A DNA stretch of 64,000 bases from Arthrobacter horti (GTDB taxonomy: Bacteria; Actinomycetota; Actinomycetes; Actinomycetales; Micrococcaceae), in NCBI RefSeq assembly GCF_030731045.1, contig NZ_JAVALS010000001.1, positions 780,294 through 844,293 on the forward strand. The letters are read 5' to 3'. Under the pieces are notes generated by a model. That model was not told the DNA's origin. It worked only from the letters and a program-made list of their open reading frames with translations, and searched no databases. This document shows positions 50,404-58,552 of this stretch, one piece after another. Position numbers and translations under genes: made by a program. Numbering within the stretch: position 1 is the stretch's first letter; each line of letters starts with the position of its first letter.

Positions 50404-50970
50404 ATGCTGAGCCCCACCTACCCGATCCGGACCGCCCGACTGCTGCTGCGCCCCATGACCGGCGACGACGTCGAGCCCATGCTGCGTTACAAGTCCCTCC
50501 CGGACGTGGTGCGGTACGTGCCCTACGGGCCTCTGAGCCGGGAGGACATCGCCGAGCGGATCACCACGCGCTGGGGCCGGACGGAACTCACGGAGCCCGG
50601 ACAGGGCATGACCCTCGCGATCGAGGAACAGGGCACCGGCCGCCTGGTCGGTGACGTGGTGCTGTTCTGGCACAGTGCCGAGAACCGTTCAGGCGAGGTC
50701 GGTTACATCCTGGCGCCGGATGCCATGGGCCTGGGCTACGCCACCGAGGCGGCGGAGATGATGCTCCGGCTCGCCTTCGAGGAACTCGGGCTGCACCGCG
50801 TGGTGGCCCGCCTGGACGAGCGGAACGCGGCCTCGGCCCGGCTGGCGGAGCGTCTGGGCATGCGCCGGGAGGCCCGGATGGTGGACGAGGAATGGTGCAA
50901 GGACGAATGGTGCACCATGCTCATCTACGCGCTGCTCGAGGATGAGTGGCGGGCCGCGAACGCTGTCTGA
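50404..50970 (+). CDS. GNAT acetyltransferase, RimJ/RimL type
   Basis: 188 aa. The fold is Acetyltransf_3: RTARLLLRPMTGDDVEPML, VGYILAPDAMGLGYATEAAEMMLRLAF (acetyl-CoA loop, here LGYATEA), and HRVVARLDERNAASARLAERLGMRRE. A C-terminal WCKDEWCTMLIYALL strand completes it. It may acetylate a protein N-terminus or a small amine. No strong ribosome site; GAGCAT ends 6 nt upstream of ATG 50404. Convergent to the cold-shock gene. Confidence 0.87.
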   Translation: MLSPTYPIRTARLLLRPMTGDDVEPMLRYKSLPDVVRYVPYGPLSREDIAERITTRWGRTELTEPGQGMTLAIEEQGTGRLVGDVVLFWHSAENRSGEVGYILAPDAMGLGYATEAAEMMLRLAFEELGLHRVVARLDERNAASARLAERLGMRREARMVDEEWCKDEWCTMLIYALLEDEWRAANAV

Positions 50971-50979
50971 ACCTCGTTA

Positions 50980-51017
50980 AACACCTCAGGGCCGGTGAAA
51001 ACCGGCCCTGAGGTGTT
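50980..51017. terminator. Bidirectional hairpin with GAAA tetraloop
   Basis: A perfect 17-bp stem (AACACCTCAGGGCCGGT and complement) closed by the stable tetraloop GAAA separates the convergent GNAT and cold-shock genes. Confidence 0.85.
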
Positions 51018-51050
51018 CAACGCGCACTGCGCGTTCATCGATCTACAAGA

Positions 51051-51254
51051 TCAGATGGCCTCGATGTTCGCGGCCTGCAGACCCTTGGGGCCCTGCTGGA
51101 CCTCGAAGGAGACACGCTGGCCCTCTTCGAGGGAGCGGTAGCCGTTGGAGTTGATCGCGGAGAAGTGCGCGAAAACGTCCTGGCTGCCGTCATCGGGGGA
51201 GATGAAGCCGAAGCCCTTTTCCGCGTTGAACCACTTCACGGTACCTGTAGCCAT
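51051..51254 (-). CDS. Cold shock protein (CspA family)
   Basis: 67 aa, the usual size. A single OB-fold with RNP1 KGFGFI and RNP2 VFAHF binds single-stranded RNA or DNA. Opening [21 protein letters not shown] and closing [13 protein letters not shown] are typical of actinobacterial CspA-type proteins. ATG 51254 has TAAGGA about 9 nt upstream. Its coding sequence is less GC-biased than its neighbours, as usual for highly expressed genes. Confidence 0.95.
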   Translation of the reverse strand: MATGTVKWFNAEKGFGFISPDDGSQDVFAHFSAINSNGYRSLEEGQRVSFEVQQGPKGLQAANIEAI

Positions 51255-51441
51255 AATCTGTGTCCTTACTGAAGCCGGAGCTCAGTCCCGACTTTCGGGT
51301 CTCCGGTGTGGGATGCTCTCCACGGCTTACCTCAGAAAGACACCACGGTCACCCGTGGGCACTGCTCTGAACTACCCAATGCAAAACAACTGTTCCCAGT
51401 CTACAGGTGTACGCCGCTTGCGCCAGATCTGATTCCTTCAT
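51255..51441 (-). other. Probable 5' leader of the cold-shock gene
   Basis: This 187-bp gap between the pucR stop and the cold-shock start holds no gene. It contains a small hairpin CCCGA-N3-TCGGG (51287-51299) and is AT-richer than its surroundings. A long, structured leader is typical of cspA-type mRNAs. Confidence 0.4.
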
Positions 51442-53073
51442 TCACGAAGACTTTCCTTCCATGACCCGCAGGCTGAGCCAGAGCACCAGCGTGTCGTCGG
51501 CCCCGGTCAGGCCGGCACCGGACAGGTCCACCCCGAAGATCTCCTCGATCCGCCGCAGACGGTAACGCAAGGAATTCTGGTGGAGGGACAGCTCCGCGGC
51601 CGTCCGGGCGGAGTCGCGCCCGGCGTCCAGGTAGGTCCGCACCGTGCGGATGTAATCGGTTCCGTGGCGTTCGTCATGACGGGCCATGGCCAGGGCCGCC
51701 GGGGACAGCAGGCCCTCACGTGAGCCGAGGACCGCACCCAGCTCCACCAGAGTGAGCCGGCTGTGTTCCTGAGCTGCGGTCGTGTAGTCGTGTCCGCCCG
51801 CCGTCGTCGACTGCAGGAGGAGGACCCGGTCCGCCGAGCGCCGTGAGCCTGCCAACTCCCCCACCGCGCCCACGACGGCGCCGAGGGCGGCCCGGAGCGG
51901 GAGCCGGAGGGAGACGGCCGCGCGGTCGATGACCCGCCGGGCCAGCGACTCCACGGACCGTTCCTGCCCGGGCTCCAGGCCCGACAGGAGGGCGTAGATG
52001 GTCCCTTCCAGCAGGACGCACCAGGTGCCGCGGCGTTGGGATTCGCATTGGATGCTGACCAGGTCCATGAGCCGGCTGAGGGTCACGGCCTCGGAGCCGG
52101 GCACCACATCCGGGGCGAAGGCGAGCACGGCGAACGGGCCTTCCGGCGCGAGGTTCAAGTGCCGCGCCACGAGCGCGCCATCGCCGTCACCCTCCAGGAG
52201 CCGCCGGAGGCCGTCGGCGCGCTGCTGGCGAGCCAGGTCGTTGCTGCTGCGCGCCTGGAGGAGGTGGAGGGCGGCGATGTCCGCCGAGCGTTCCAGGGCG
52301 GCCACCGAATCCTCCGGGAGGTCACCGTCGGCGTCCACCACCCAGATGGACCCGATCGGCTGGGTGCCGGCCCGCACCGCGATCGCCAGGCGGTCCATGG
52401 CGCCTTCACCCACGCCCTGGATGCGCACCGCGCCACGGGAACGGAACACCGCGGCGTACTGCTCGGCGTTCTCGGGCAGATAGGGCACCTGCCGGCCCAG
52501 GATGCCTCGCTGACGGTCGTCATCGATGGGCTGCTCGGGGAGGGTGGAGTAGGCCAGGACCTCCTCCTGCAGGTTCTCGATGGTGGTGGCCCCGCCGACC
52601 ATCGCGGCGATGGCGTTCGCGAGGGCGAAGAGGTCGCCGACCCCGAGGGCCGTGGGGGCGTTGCTGGCCTCCGCCACGGCTCCGAGTGCCGATTCCAGGA
52701 GCGTGTCCAGATGCCGCCAGGAGAGCTCACCCTCCACCAGGAGCACGGCGGGCCCCTCGCCCGCGAGCGCCTCCAGCGCCTGACGCCCCTGGGGATCCGG
52801 CGCGGCCGGCCCGGACTTGAGCACGACGGCGGCGTACCCCTGCCGGGCGGCGCCGGCCAGGGCCTGCGCGGTCACCTCCGTCGCACCCGCCGGGAGCCCG
52901 ACGCCCAGGAGGATTCCACCGGGCAGGGCGGGCAGTGGCTCCAACGGGTCCAGGATGACAGGACTGGACAGGGCCAGCTCAGGATTGCCGCCCAGGTGGT
53001 GCAGGCTGAGCCCTGCGGTGTCCAGCACGGACGTCAGCTCACGCAGCGTCCGCGGTCTGGTATCGGCAGCCAT
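51442..53073 (-). CDS. PucR/CdaR-family transcriptional regulator
   Basis: 543 aa. The N-terminal PucR-like ligand region (about 10-130) begins TLRELTSVLDTAGLSLHHLGG. A middle region (about 150-300) resembles a GAF-like sensor (RGAVRIQGVGEG ... AVRAGTQPIGSIWVVDADG). A GGDEF-like CdaR domain follows (about 330-450), and the C-terminal HTH_30 is LSLHQNSLRYRLRRIEEIFG. Proteins of this form control purine, amino-acid or GABA catabolism. ATG 53073 is set by AAGGAG 4 nt upstream. It is divergent from the acyltransferase-ABC-epimerase operon over a perfect 9-bp inverted repeat. Confidence 0.9.
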   Translation of the reverse strand: MAADTRPRTLRELTSVLDTAGLSLHHLGGNPELALSSPVILDPLEPLPALPGGILLGVGLPAGATEVTAQALAGAARQGYAAVVLKSGPAAPDPQGRQALEALAGEGPAVLLVEGELSWRHLDTLLESALGAVAEASNAPTALGVGDLFALANAIAAMVGGATTIENLQEEVLAYSTLPEQPIDDDRQRGILGRQVPYLPENAEQYAAVFRSRGAVRIQGVGEGAMDRLAIAVRAGTQPIGSIWVVDADGDLPEDSVAALERSADIAALHLLQARSSNDLARQQRADGLRRLLEGDGDGALVARHLNLAPEGPFAVLAFAPDVVPGSEAVTLSRLMDLVSIQCESQRRGTWCVLLEGTIYALLSGLEPGQERSVESLARRVIDRAAVSLRLPLRAALGAVVGAVGELAGSRRSADRVLLLQSTTAGGHDYTTAAQEHSRLTLVELGAVLGSREGLLSPAALAMARHDERHGTDYIRTVRTYLDAGRDSARTAAELSLHQNSLRYRLRRIEEIFGVDLSGAGLTGADDTLVLWLSLRVMEGKSS

Positions 53074-53091
53074 GGCACTCCTTGGTGTTCC

Positions 53092-53121
53092 AGCACTAAA
53101 TTCTTTACCTACTTTAGTGCT
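53092..53121. promoter_or_regulatory. PucR-type operator in the divergent promoter
   Basis: AGCACTAAA (53092-53100) and TTTAGTGCT (53113-53121) are exact complements with a 12-nt spacer, so arm centres are two helical turns apart. It lies 18 bp before pucR and 44 bp before the divergent operon and stands out as AT-rich. Confidence 0.6.
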
Positions 53122-53165
53122 CCACACTGAAGCCCAGGCCGGATCCGGACGACATAGTTGAGTGC

Positions 53166-54071
53166 ATGCCCAACAGCCTTGAACCCCATCCCGTCGCAGC
53201 ACAGGCCCGCCAGGCGGCGGAGGACGCCGCCCGGACCGCCGGGGTGACCGTGGTGGACGAACATGATCTGGAGAAGCAGCGGGACATCGACGCCCTGCTG
53301 GTCCAGATCTGGGGGACGTCCCCGCAGGGATCCCCGGTCCCCTTCGACATCCTCCGCGCCATCTCCCACGCGGGATGCAACATCACGGCCGCCTACCGCC
53401 CGGACGGAACCCTGTGCGGCGCGGCAGTGGCGATCGTGACGCCCGGCAGCACCGCCACCTATTCGCTCATCGCGGGCGTGGCGCCCGGCACCGGCGACCG
53501 GGGCGTCGGCTTCGCCCTCAAACAGCACCAGCGGGCCTGGTCCCTGGAACGGGGCATCGACACCATGACCTGGACGTTCGATCCGCTGGTCAGCCGCAAC
53601 GCCCGCTTCAACCTGGCGAAGCTGGGTGCCCACGTCTCCGAGTACACCCGCAACTTCTACGGGCTCATGGAGGACGAGATCAATGCCGGTGACGAAAGCG
53701 ACCGCCTGACCGCCGTCTGGCCCCTGGCCACCCGGACCGCCGTGGACTGCAGCGAAGGCCGGCCGCGCGCCGTCGAGCTCCCGGACCTCGCGGACGCCGC
53801 CGTCCTCGGGACGGGCCCCGACGGCGAGCCCCACCTGCTGGGCCACGGCGAGACCCTCTGGGTCCGCGCACCCCGCGACATCGTGAGCCTGCGCGCCCAG
53901 GATCCCGCCCTCGCCTCCGCCTGGCGCATGGCTCTGCGCAACGTCCTCGAACCCGCCTTCGCCTCCGGCCGAGTGGCCGACGGCGTCACCCGCACCGGCT
54001 GGTACCGGCTCTCCCCCACCCTCGTGGAGAACACCGTGGCAGCCGCCCAGGGCCTCGTCACCCACGCCTGA
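53166..54071 (+). CDS. Predicted GNAT-superfamily acyltransferase (COG3375-like)
   Basis: 301 aa. The central part has GNAT-type acyl-CoA features: GTLCGAAVAIVTPGSTATYSLIAGVAPGTGDRGVGFALKQHQRAW and the following MTWTFDPLVSRNARFNLAKLGA, with NARFN as the family signature of COG3375-type proteins. Members have been linked to N-acylation of amino acids, for example succinyl transfer to D-amino acids beside racemases of the enolase superfamily. Here an amino-acid importer and an enolase-superfamily epimerase follow, so acylation of an amino acid or peptide is a fair inference. No Shine-Dalgarno precedes ATG 53166. Confidence 0.78.
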   Translation: MPNSLEPHPVAAQARQAAEDAARTAGVTVVDEHDLEKQRDIDALLVQIWGTSPQGSPVPFDILRAISHAGCNITAAYRPDGTLCGAAVAIVTPGSTATYSLIAGVAPGTGDRGVGFALKQHQRAWSLERGIDTMTWTFDPLVSRNARFNLAKLGAHVSEYTRNFYGLMEDEINAGDESDRLTAVWPLATRTAVDCSEGRPRAVELPDLADAAVLGTGPDGEPHLLGHGETLWVRAPRDIVSLRAQDPALASAWRMALRNVLEPAFASGRVADGVTRTGWYRLSPTLVENTVAAAQGLVTHA

Positions 54072-54122
54072 CCGCCCCCTCCTTCACCTCCCAAGCCTCA
54101 CTCCCAGTCCCGAGGAGCACTC

Positions 54123-55073
54123 ATGCAGCACCACACCTCACTCACGCGTACCCGCTTCGCCCGCGCCGCCGTCGCGGTCTCCCTCCCTCTGGTCCTCGCC
54201 CTGTCCGCCTGCAGCGGCGGCGCCGAGGCCGACAGCGCCGCCCCCGCGGCCGCGCCCTCGGGCAAGGCGGATCCCGCGGCGTCGGCCGCGGTCCCGGACA
54301 GCTTCAAGAAGGCCGGTGTCATCAAGGTCGCCTCCGACATCCCGTACCCGCCCATGGAGTTCTTCGACGACGACCAGAACCTCATCGGCTTCGACGTGGA
54401 CCTGGCGAAGGCCCTTGGAGACCGGCTCGGCGTGAAGCTGGAACTGCAGAAGCAGTCCTTCGACAGCATCATCCCGTCCCTGCAGTCCGGCAAGCACGAC
54501 ATCATCATGTCCGGCATGAACGACACGGCCGAGCGCGAGCAGGCCCTCGATTTCGTGGACTACCTGCACGCCGGATTCTCCATCCTGGTCAAGAAGGGCA
54601 ACCCCGAGAAGATCACCGGCATCCTTGACCTCTGCGGCAAGAACGTGGCCGTGCAGAAGGCCACCGTGCAGGGAGACATGCTCCGCGGCTACGAGCAGAA
54701 GTGCAAGGACAAGGGCTCCAGCGGCATCAACGTCTCCGAACTGCCGCTCGAGACCGATGTCCAGACCGCCGTCCGCTCCGGCAAGGCCGTGGCCGACGTC
54801 TCCGACTCCCCCGCCTCCAGCTACACGGCGAAGACCGCGGACGGCGGCAACGCCTTCGAGATCGTCACCGACCCGGCCAACCCGTCCGGCTACATGCCCG
54901 TTCACACCGGCATCGGCGTGCTGAAGAAGGACAGCGGCCTGTCCAAGGCTCTGGAACTCGGTATGAAGTCCCTCCTGGCGGACGGCAGCTACGCAAAGAT
55001 CCTGGACAAGTACGGCCTCTCCGACTTCGCCGTCAAGGACGCCGGCATGAACCTCGGCAAGGACACCAAGTGA
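54123..55073 (+). CDS. Polar amino acid ABC transporter binding lipoprotein (SBP_bac_3)
   Basis: 316 aa. The lipoprotein signal ends LALSACSGG. After an Ala/Pro linker the SBP_bac_3 domain (about 60-305) begins IKVASDIPYPPMEFFDDDQNLIGFDVDLAKALGDRLG and has DIIMSGMNDTAEREQALDFVDYL. These residues form the amino-acid site of the HisJ/GlnH family. ATG 54123 has GAGGAG 6 nt upstream. It is the third component type (with permease and ATPase) of a complete importer encoded here. Confidence 0.93.
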   Translation: MQHHTSLTRTRFARAAVAVSLPLVLALSACSGGAEADSAAPAAAPSGKADPAASAAVPDSFKKAGVIKVASDIPYPPMEFFDDDQNLIGFDVDLAKALGDRLGVKLELQKQSFDSIIPSLQSGKHDIIMSGMNDTAEREQALDFVDYLHAGFSILVKKGNPEKITGILDLCGKNVAVQKATVQGDMLRGYEQKCKDKGSSGINVSELPLETDVQTAVRSGKAVADVSDSPASSYTAKTADGGNAFEIVTDPANPSGYMPVHTGIGVLKKDSGLSKALELGMKSLLADGSYAKILDKYGLSDFAVKDAGMNLGKDTK

Positions 55074-56068
55074 GCAGCGCGGCTCCCACGGCACCGACGA
55101 GCCGCCGTGCGGCGGCGGTGGCCTCAGCGCCCGACGACGACGTCGTCGCGATCCCCCTGCGCCACCCGTGGCGCTGGGTGGTCGCCACGGTCCTCGGGCT
55201 CAGTCTGGTGTGGCTGATCTATTCGATGTGGACCAACCCGAACATCAGCCATCAGACCGTCACCAAGTACCTGTTCAACCCCCGGATCGTGAACGGCGTG
55301 CTCCTGAGCATCCTGATCACCGTCATCGCGATGCTGGTCTCCACCGTCCTGGGCGTGTTCCTGGCCATCATGCGCCTGGCCCACAACCCGGTCATGAACT
55401 TCTTCGCCTGGCTGTACGTCTGGGTGTTCCGTGGCACCCCTCTCCTGATCCAAATCGTGTTCTGGGGCTACCTCGGCCTGCTGTACCAGCAGATCACCCT
55501 GGGCGTCCCGTTCACCGACTTCACGGTGTTCTCCGTGGACACCAACACCCTGGTCCCCGCCTTCACGGCCGGTCTGCTGGCCCTGACCCTGAACCAGGCC
55601 GCCTACTCCGCGGAGATCATCCGCGGCGGCATGCTCTCCGTGGACCCGGGCCAGACGGAGGCGGCCGCATCCCTGGGCATGTCCCCGGCCTACACGCTGT
55701 TCAAGGTGATCCTGCCGCAGGCCACGCGCGTCATCATCCCGCCCATGGGCAATGAGACCATCTCCATGCTCAAGCAGACCTCATTGCTCTCCGTCATCGC
55801 GGTGCTGGAGGTCTACACGGTGGCCACCCAGATCTCCTCGCAGAACCTGCGCCAGGTGGAACTGCTGCTGGTGGTCAGCTGCTGGTACCTGTTCCTGACC
55901 TCGGTCCTCTCCGTCCCGCAGTACTACCTGGAGCGCCACTTCGGCCGCGGCAACGGTGCCGCCCAGGCTCCCACCCCCCTCGGCCGCCTGGCCGCCCTGC
56001 TGCGCCGTGCCGGCGTGCTGAAGGCCCGCCCCGCCGTCGTCCGCCCCACCGAAGGAGGCCAGCCGTGA
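55070..56068 (+). CDS. Polar amino acid ABC transporter permease (HisM/GlnP-like)
   Basis: 332 aa. A hydrophilic N-terminus is followed by about five or six membrane helices. The HEQRA-type loop is VNGVLLSILITVIAMLVSTVLGVFLAIMRL, and the EAA motif reads GQTEAAASLGMSPAYTLFKVILPQATRVIIPP. A single permease gene is present, so it is a homodimer. GTG 55070 overlaps the binding-protein stop (GTGA). Confidence 0.92.
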   Translation: MSSAAPTAPTSRRAAAVASAPDDDVVAIPLRHPWRWVVATVLGLSLVWLIYSMWTNPNISHQTVTKYLFNPRIVNGVLLSILITVIAMLVSTVLGVFLAIMRLAHNPVMNFFAWLYVWVFRGTPLLIQIVFWGYLGLLYQQITLGVPFTDFTVFSVDTNTLVPAFTAGLLALTLNQAAYSAEIIRGGMLSVDPGQTEAAASLGMSPAYTLFKVILPQATRVIIPPMGNETISMLKQTSLLSVIAVLEVYTVATQISSQNLRQVELLLVVSCWYLFLTSVLSVPQYYLERHFGRGNGAAQAPTPLGRLAALLRRAGVLKARPAVVRPTEGGQP

Positions 56069-56871
56069 ACGCCCTGACCGTCACCGAGCCCGTTCTGGAC
56101 GCCGTCCAGACCGGCGCCCTGGTCCAGGCCCGCAACGTCCGCAAGAGCTACGGCCACGTGGAGGTCCTCAAGGGCATCACCCTGTCCGTGAAGCAGGGCG
56201 AGGTCATGTGCCTGCTGGGGCCGTCCGGCTCCGGCAAGTCGACCTTCCTGCGCTGCATCAACCACCTGGAGAGCATCGACGGCGGCCGGATCATCGTGGA
56301 TGAGGAACTGGTGGGCTACGCCCAGCGGCACGGCCGGATCTACGAGATGAACGCCCGGGAGGTGTCCCGGCAGCGCAGCGGAATCGGCATGGTGTTCCAG
56401 CGCTTCAACCTCTTCCCGCACATGACCGCCCTGGAGAACATCATGGCGGCGCCCGTGGGCGTGAAGAAGGTGGAGCGGAACGCCGCGAAGACCCGTGCGC
56501 TGGAGCTGCTGGACCGGGTGGGCCTGTCCCATGTGGCGCAGCACTACCCGGCCCAGCTCTCCGGCGGCCAGCAGCAGCGCGTCGCCATCGCCCGCGCTCT
56601 GGCCATGGAACCGCAGCTCCTCCTCTTCGACGAGCCCACTTCGGCCCTGGACCCGGAGCTGGTGGGTGACGTCCTGGAGGTCATGCGGCAGCTGGCCGCG
56701 GACGGTATGACCATGATCGTGGTGACCCATGAGATCGGCTTCGCCCGCAGCGTCGCGGACACCGTGGTCTTCATGGACGGAGGCGTGGTGGTGGAGGCCG
56801 GCCCGCCCGCCGAGGTGCTGGATGACCCGCAGAACCCGCGCACCGTCGCGTTCCTGAATTCCGTGATGTGA
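56065..56871 (+). CDS. Polar amino acid ABC transporter ATPase (GlnQ/HisP-like)
   Basis: 268 aa. Walker A LLGPSGSGKSTFLRCIN, Q-loop MVFQRFNLFPHMTALENI, signature LSGGQQQRVAIARALAM, Walker B LLLFDEPTSALDPELVGDV and switch VVTHEIGFARSVAD. LVGYAQRHGRIYEMN is an insertion seen in actinobacterial members. GTG 56065 overlaps the permease stop (GTGA), with GAAGGAGG upstream. Confidence 0.95.
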   Translation: MNALTVTEPVLDAVQTGALVQARNVRKSYGHVEVLKGITLSVKQGEVMCLLGPSGSGKSTFLRCINHLESIDGGRIIVDEELVGYAQRHGRIYEMNAREVSRQRSGIGMVFQRFNLFPHMTALENIMAAPVGVKKVERNAAKTRALELLDRVGLSHVAQHYPAQLSGGQQQRVAIARALAMEPQLLLFDEPTSALDPELVGDVLEVMRQLAADGMTMIVVTHEIGFARSVADTVVFMDGGVVVEAGPPAEVLDDPQNPRTVAFLNSVM

Positions 56872-56881
56872 AAGGACACCC

Positions 56882-57994
56882 GTGAAGATCACCAAGGCGA
56901 CCATCACCCGCCTCGAGGTCCCGCTCAAAGAACCGTTCGTCGTCGCCTACGACACGTACCACACCATGCCCAGCATCGTGCTGACGCTGGAGACCGACGA
57001 CGGCCTGGTGGGATACGGAGAGAGCGTTCCGGACGCGCACGTCACGGGTGAGACGCCGGGCGGCGCCGTGGAGGTGCTGCGGCATGAGCTCCTGCCGGCG
57101 ATCCTCGGTATGGATCCGCGGGACATCACGGCCGTGCACCAGCGCATGGACGCCGCGATCCTGCGGAACGGCTCGGCGAAGGCCGCCGTGGACATCGCCT
57201 GCTGGGACCTGGCGGGCAAGGTCGCGGGGCAGCCCGTGTATGCGCTGCTCGGCGGGCGCAAGGAAGCCAACCCGTTCATCGCCCGGGTCATGAGCATCCT
57301 GGCCCCCGAGGTGCTCGCGGAGCAAGCCGTGCAGGCCCGGGCCGAAGGGTTCACCCATCTGAAGATGAAACTCGGCGGGAAGGACGGCCTGGACGTGGAG
57401 CGCGTGCGCGCCGTGCGCGCCGCGATCGGCCACGACCTGGCCATCCGGGTGGACGCGAATCAGGGCTGGGGCGATCCGGCCACGGCGATCGGCATGATCC
57501 GGGCGCTGGAGCCGTTCGGGATCGACTGGGTGGAGCAGCCCATCCGTGCGGACGACGTGGACGGCTTCGAGCTGATCCGCGCCCAGGTGGGCGTGCGTCT
57601 CATGGCGGATGAGGCCGTGGTGACGCAGGGCGATCTGGCCCGCTTCGTGAAGGCCCGGAGCGTGGACATGGTCAATCTGAAGCTGCAGAAGAGCGGCGGC
57701 ATCCGCGCGTGCCACCGGCTGGCCACGCAAGCCGAACTGGCCGGATTCACCGTGCAGATCGGCTCCATGTTGGAGACGAGCATCGCCTCCGCCGCCGGCT
57801 ACCACCTGGCCCTGGCGCACCCGGCCATCGTGTCCACCGAGCTCTCCGGCCCCGTGAAGTTCGCCAAAGAACCGGGGAACCTGGAGTTCCGCATCCCGGA
57901 GGTCCTGGTCTCCGAGCGGCCCGGCCTGGGCGTGGACGTTGACCAGGACGTGCTGGACGAGCTGACGGTGGACCGCTGGGAGGTCACGGCGTAG
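56882..57994 (+). CDS. Enolase-superfamily racemase/epimerase (MLE subgroup, dipeptide-epimerase-like)
   Basis: 370 aa. The capping domain carries PDAHVTGET, close to the xTGET of dipeptide epimerases. The barrel has the two-base layout: KMKLGG (KxK, general base 1), VDANQGW (metal Asp), VEQPI (metal Glu), ADEAV (metal Asp), and LKLQKSGGI (Lys, base 2). The LKxxKxGGI form differs from the LKPGRVGG of N-succinylamino-acid racemases, so a dipeptide or acylated amino-acid epimerase is favoured. GTG 56882 has AAAGGA close upstream. As last gene of the PucR-controlled operon it probably changes the stereochemistry of an imported or acylated substrate. Confidence 0.85.
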   Translation: MKITKATITRLEVPLKEPFVVAYDTYHTMPSIVLTLETDDGLVGYGESVPDAHVTGETPGGAVEVLRHELLPAILGMDPRDITAVHQRMDAAILRNGSAKAAVDIACWDLAGKVAGQPVYALLGGRKEANPFIARVMSILAPEVLAEQAVQARAEGFTHLKMKLGGKDGLDVERVRAVRAAIGHDLAIRVDANQGWGDPATAIGMIRALEPFGIDWVEQPIRADDVDGFELIRAQVGVRLMADEAVVTQGDLARFVKARSVDMVNLKLQKSGGIRACHRLATQAELAGFTVQIGSMLETSIASAAGYHLALAHPAIVSTELSGPVKFAKEPGNLEFRIPEVLVSERPGLGVDVDQDVLDELTVDRWEVTA

Positions 57995-58015
57995 CCGCGC
58001 CCGCCTGATGCGTGG

Positions 58016-58045
58016 GAACCCCTGAGGAGCCGTCCTCAGGGGTTC
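58016..58045 (+). terminator. Terminator after the epimerase operon
   Basis: A perfect 13-bp stem (GAACCCCTGAGGA / TCCTCAGGGGTTC) with loop GCCG lies 21 bp after the stop codon and is followed by TTCTTCG-like pyrimidines. Confidence 0.8.
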
Positions 58046-58097
58046 TTCGCGTCAGGGCCCCTGGCCGGAAGATCTCCCGAACGGATTGTCACGCTCC

Positions 58098-58124
58098 TGT
58101 CGATCGGCGCCGCGCCCGATCGTC
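58098..58124 (+). promoter_or_regulatory. ECF42-type sigma promoter
   Basis: TGTCGA (58098-58103), 17-nt spacer, CGTC (58121-58124). This equals the -35 TGTCGA / -10 CG(A/T)C pattern that I recall for ECF42 sigma factors in Streptomyces. It lies 50 bp before a DGPF gene cotranscribed with an ECF42-like sigma gene, indicating autoregulation. Confidence 0.65.
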
Positions 58125-58174
58125 TTGAGAGTGAGCCCGGAAGGGGCCACCATCGAATCAAGGAGGACAGAGCC

Positions 58175-58552
58175 ATGCGATACACACTGCTGCTGCACTA
58201 CCCGGAGATGACCGCGGAGGAACTTGGTGAGGAGGTCCTGGACCAGGGCAAGGCCGCCATGGCGGGCTACGCCGCCACGCTTCAGCAGGCCGGTGTGCTC
58301 CTGGGCGCCGAGGTCCTGCAGCCCTCGCATGCCAGCACCACCGTGACCACCCGTGACGGGAAACTCAGGATCCAGGACGGGCCGTTCGCCGACTCCCGTG
58401 AGCAAATGGGCGGCTACTTCGTGATCGACGTCGCGGACCTGGACGCCGCCATCGGCTGGGCAGCTCAGGCGCCCGGCGCCCAGTGGGGCACGGTGGAGAT
58501 CCGCCCGGGGGCCGTGCACACGGTGGACGGCGTATGGACGCCGAACGCCTGA
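58175..58552 (+). CDS. DGPF/YCII-domain protein
   Basis: 125 aa, a dimeric ferredoxin-like fold of the YCII-related family. It carries the name-giving motif in RIQDGPFADSREQMGGYFVIDVADLDAAI. Such proteins are nearly always encoded beside ECF42 sigma factors and are their targets; their own function is unknown. ATG 58175 is set by AAGGAGG. An ECF42-type promoter precedes it and the sigma gene overlaps its end by 19 nt. Confidence 0.92.
   Translation: MRYTLLLHYPEMTAEELGEEVLDQGKAAMAGYAATLQQAGVLLGAEVLQPSHASTTVTTRDGKLRIQDGPFADSREQMGGYFVIDVADLDAAIGWAAQAPGAQWGTVEIRPGAVHTVDGVWTPNA

Noticed and set aside
56882..57994. Assignment of the epimerase as N-succinylamino-acid racemase or o-succinylbenzoate synthase
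   Set aside because: The second catalytic lysine motif LKLQKSGGI and the TGET segment fit dipeptide epimerase/MLE members better than the LKPGRVGG form of those enzymes.
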